From JARYLZ01 sp964388275 (GTDB lineage Bacteria; Bacteroidota; Ignavibacteria; SZUA-365): a DNA stretch of 64,000 nt. The position numbers and the translations under genes were made by a program. The stretch covers positions 1-64,000 of the forward strand of contig CAYLZD010000019.1 of the NCBI GenBank assembly GCA_964388275.1, read 5' to 3'. The notes beneath the pieces were generated by a model. It was not told the DNA's origin and did not search any database. It was given only the letters and a program-made list of their open reading frames with translations. The stretch's first letter is position 1. Each line of letters opens with the position of its first letter. This document shows, piece after piece, positions 61,588 through 64,000 of this stretch.

Positions 61588-63087
61588 TTAAAACCGATAT
61601 CCCAGAGACAGCATGATCGCGAGCCGGCTGATGTCTTCGTTTATGCGCAGGACATCGTTACTCACCGCTTCGTTCGGTTCCTGGTAAATGATTCTGAACG
61701 CTTTGAAGGTGGTCGATGCCAGCGAGGCGTTGAGCATGAAACGCTCGTCGAACAGGTATGCGGCGCCGAAAGAGATGGTCTTGGCGTCGAAATCCGACGG
61801 GTCGTCTTTCCAGGGCGAGACCGAGTACCCGAATCCGCCTCTCAGGAAAAGATCCGTCGAGGGAACGCGGACCTCCATGCCTCCTCGAAAACTCGTGGCT
61901 GTACGAAGCTTCCTTTTGATGTCGGAATTCAACGAAGTGAGTCCGAAGACGCTGCTGTTGTCGAACTCGATTCCCGAGGCATCGGCAAATTCCACGTCGC
62001 CGCTGATCCTCAGGAAAGACAGTGGTGAAACCGAGGCGCCGAAACCGAAAACCCAGCCGGTGGTCACGTCGTATTCGCTCGCCAGCGCCGGGGCGTCATA
62101 AGACATGCTTCCCGTGGCGAATCGGCTTGCGCCGCTGATGGAGTAGTCCTCGACGATTGTGACGCTGTTCGGGGACTGAATGGAGAAACCGAGTCGGGCG
62201 ATGCTGCCGACGTTGTAGAGCATGCCGAGTTTCAGGTTCCAGCCGGCGATATCCTGGTTCACAGTCTGTCGGACATCGAGACGCCGGAAATCGGTTCTTT
62301 CAACCACTCGGCCGGGCGATCCGCCGTCGCCTACGATGGCTCCGTTGTGAACATCGCCGGGATCGGTTTCGACAAACGTGCGGTCGAATCTGTAGCTGCC
62401 GTTGAGAATGTTGAACGCGAGGCCCAACATCAGGTTCCTGGCGACTTCAAGGCTTCCTCCGAAGGACCACTGACCGAGATTTCCGGTCTCGAACACTTCT
62501 TGCATTTGATAGACGTCGCCGTCGATGAATATCGCTTCCCATCCCGGCCGGCCGGTTTCCTGGAGAGTGAGAACCAGCGTATCCTCGAGCCCGAGTTTCC
62601 AGGCGAGATCCTGATCCTCGTCATCGGGATTGTACAGGGAACGTTGTATCGAACTGAAAGGATTGTATCCTTCGGTGCTCAACGGCAGTGTGAAGTTGTT
62701 GAGACGGTTATACCCGGCTGCGAGCACGAAGCTGCCTCTCGAAACCGGGAACGGGAGCACGATGCCGAGATTGTTGAGATGGGTGGTTCCGTCGTCGAAG
62801 CTCGTCGAGAAGTTCAGGAAGGATGCGTTGTTCTTGACGGTGAGGCTGGTCAAACCCAGCGAAAATTCCGACTCGCGAAGCTGTCCAAGGCCCGCAGGGT
62901 TCCAGTACAGTGCCGAAAAGTCGTCGGCGACGCCGATGAACGCGTTTCCCATAGCGGATGAACGCGCATTGATATATTGCGGCGGTTGCGATATCCTGAG
63001 AGCGTCTTCGATCGATTGAGCGCCGGCCGGCACTGAGACAGCCAGCGTTACGAGCAGGGTGGTGATGAAATATCCGGCGGTTTTCAT
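61588..63087 (-). CDS. OmpP1/FadL-family outer-membrane porin
   Basis: The 499-residue protein has a signal peptide (1-~22, TTLLVTLAVSVPAGAQ). It then shows the OmpP1/FadL/PorV-like start RSSAMGNAFIGVADDFSALYWNPAGLGQLRESEFSLGL, where an N-terminal NPA(G) motif lines the barrel plug. Many beta-strands follow and the protein ends with a terminal aromatic strand (LAIMLSLGYRF). The family imports hydrophobic compounds; PorV relatives serve the type IX secretion system. Which applies here is not clear. ATG 63087 precedes the signal peptide; the longer frame is a shadow of the next gene. Confidence 0.87.
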   Translation of the reverse strand: MKTAGYFITTLLVTLAVSVPAGAQSIEDALRISQPPQYINARSSAMGNAFIGVADDFSALYWNPAGLGQLRESEFSLGLTSLTVKNNASFLNFSTSFDDGTTHLNNLGIVLPFPVSRGSFVLAAGYNRLNNFTLPLSTEGYNPFSSIQRSLYNPDDEDQDLAWKLGLEDTLVLTLQETGRPGWEAIFIDGDVYQMQEVFETGNLGQWSFGGSLEVARNLMLGLAFNILNGSYRFDRTFVETDPGDVHNGAIVGDGGSPGRVVERTDFRRLDVRQTVNQDIAGWNLKLGMLYNVGSIARLGFSIQSPNSVTIVEDYSISGASRFATGSMSYDAPALASEYDVTTGWVFGFGASVSPLSFLRISGDVEFADASGIEFDNSSVFGLTSLNSDIKRKLRTATSFRGGMEVRVPSTDLFLRGGFGYSVSPWKDDPSDFDAKTISFGAAYLFDERFMLNASLASTTFKAFRIIYQEPNEAVSNDVLRINEDISRLAIMLSLGYRF

Positions 63088-63154
63088 AAAAAACCCGTTT
63101 TCTTGGTTATGGTCTGTTGTGCTTGTCCGGAAAAATGATCGGCCGGCGGTACAA

Positions 63155-64000
63155 TCACCGGGTCCGGCTTCGTCCCGACGATCCGGATGAACCGGAGGAT
63201 CTTGAAGATCCGCCCGAAGATCCGCCGCTGCGAGACCCGGATGACGGTTGGGAGCTGGATGGCGGCGAATAAGAGGATCGCTCGCGTGAACGAGTGTCGC
63301 TAGGCGGCGGTGAAGAGCGCTCCCTGCTGCGGTTGTCGCTCGGCGGGGAAACGGATCTATCCCTGGAGCCGCTGTTGTCCGGCGTCGTGTTAACGCGCTC
63401 TCTGGACCTTGTGTCGCCGGCGGGCGCTGTGGAGGAGCGGTCCCTGGTCCTGCCGGCGTCGATGGTGGAACCGCCCGCATCTATCGTGGACCTGTCTCTG
63501 CTGCGCGTGGAGATGCGATCGTAAATTTCCGTCGATCTGCTGCGCGTGGAAGTGGCGCGTATTGCGTTTTCACGCGAGGACGGGGAGAGGGCGCGCGTGG
63601 TTCCGTACTCGCCCTGCAGTCCGTCTCTGGTGCGCGTGGCGCCGAATCCCCTGGTCCTGGTCGCCATGGGCAGGGAGTAGTAGTTGTCCCAGTAGCGATG
63701 ATATGGGTAATGGACATACCACGGATTGTAATACCCGCCGCCGTAATAGTAGGCCGTGGGTCCCCAGTACCATGGATCCCAATAACCCCAGGAGGAGCGC
63801 CATGACCATGGGCTGTACCAGTCGGAATACCATGGGTCGTAGTAGCTCGACCACATGTAACTCCAACGCGAAGGGTAATAAAAGTGGAAATATGTGCTCG
63901 ACCGGGGATATCCGCCGTAGTAATTGTTGATTATCGTGGTTCCGGAGTCGCTGTAAGTCTCCGAATACTCCGGGTATTCCTGTCTGTAGTCGTCTCTCGG
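63155..64000 (-). CDS. Tyr/Trp-rich protein with Arg/Ser-rich tail (5' end beyond window)
   Basis: The minus-strand frame is open from the stop at 63155 to the right edge, 282 codons, so the N-terminus lies outside. The visible start reads PRDDYRQEYPEYSETYSDSG, followed by NNYYGG, then a dense Tyr/Trp/Pro/Gly region (SSYYDPWYSDWYSPWSW, YYYGGGYYNPWYVHYP). The last 160 residues are Arg/Ser/Thr-rich with repeated 'SRxRSS' and 'TRSRERSS' units, ending in Gly/Ser-rich GGSSRSSGSSG. It is low-complexity and probably exported, but the function is unknown. It lies 67 bases upstream of the FadL-family gene. Confidence 0.75.
   Translation of the reverse strand, partial: PRDDYRQEYPEYSETYSDSGTTIINNYYGGYPRSSTYFHFYYPSRWSYMWSSYYDPWYSDWYSPWSWRSSWGYWDPWYWGPTAYYYGGGYYNPWYVHYPYHRYWDNYYSLPMATRTRGFGATRTRDGLQGEYGTTRALSPSSRENAIRATSTRSRSTEIYDRISTRSRDRSTIDAGGSTIDAGRTRDRSSTAPAGDTRSRERVNTTPDNSGSRDRSVSPPSDNRSRERSSPPPSDTRSRERSSYSPPSSSQPSSGSRSGGSSGGSSRSSGSSGSSGRSRTR

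Noticed and set aside
1..64000. CRISPR arrays, insertion sequences, prophage, rRNA
   Set aside because: I saw no regularly spaced repeats, transposase or integrase genes, phage structural genes or rRNA segments.

Overview
This is a chromosomal, housekeeping-rich window with about 52 protein genes, one tRNA and no sign of phage, insertion sequences or CRISPR. The organism looks like a member of the FCB group (Bacteroidota/Chlorobiota side). I infer this from the many outer-membrane beta-barrel and OmpA-type proteins, an OmpP1/FadL-family porin, an Omp28-like lipoprotein, a one-piece beta-propeller sensor kinase, a LytR_C protein beside rsfS, and a heterodimeric methylmalonyl-CoA mutase. An Ignavibacteria/Kapabacteria-like lineage is my best guess, but no rRNA is present to prove it. 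The sequence is GC-rich, so long antisense shadow ORFs are common. Start codons are mixed (ATG, several GTG, some TTG) and Shine-Dalgarno sites range from strong to absent.

Left block, 1-18340, all minus strand. A gene cut by the left edge (signal peptide only) is followed by a two-component pair (propeller histidine kinase and LuxR-type regulator) downstream of smc. Upstream of smc is a membrane protein whose extracellular part is a glycoside hydrolase family 2 fold that appears to lack both catalytic glutamates. Next come an RlmI-type rRNA methyltransferase and the classic rpmH-rnpA-yidD-yidC cluster. A perfect 16-bp parS palindrome lies just after yidC, and an imperfect copy lies inside yidC. 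An overlapping trio follows: an acidic protein of unknown function, obg and a lone FecCD-type permease.

18464-32069. Here are nadE, tRNA-Leu(CAA), a beta-carbonic anhydrase, a TPR lipoprotein with a DUF58 protein and an Omp28-like lipoprotein, a TrmH-family methyltransferase with a DUF445 membrane protein, a DUF255 thioredoxin-like protein, a TlpA thioredoxin, a SIMPL protein, meaB, a lipoprotein and radA.

32147-42315. uvrA lies downstream of three small membrane proteins (TM2, DUF2752, DUF5684). On the plus strand, an M23 peptidase and a NusG-domain-II protein precede two related OmpA/thrombospondin-type-3 proteins that flank a small secreted protein and a strong terminator.

42334-53098. 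A radical SAM protein diverges from hypB, an M24 peptidase, an FKBP-type isomerase and surE. On the minus strand are mutA-mutB with galT, then murI. MutAB and the distant MeaB together indicate methylmalonyl-CoA/succinyl-CoA interconversion.

53099-64000. dnaA is flanked by intergenic regions carrying DnaA-box-like sequences, making this a candidate origin. It lies about 40 kb from rpmH rather than next to it. After it come a small secreted protein, a LytR_C protein, rsfS and argS on the plus strand, then an outer-membrane protein, ppiD, an OmpP1/FadL porin and a tyrosine/tryptophan-rich protein with an Arg/Ser-rich tail that runs off the right edge, all on the minus strand.
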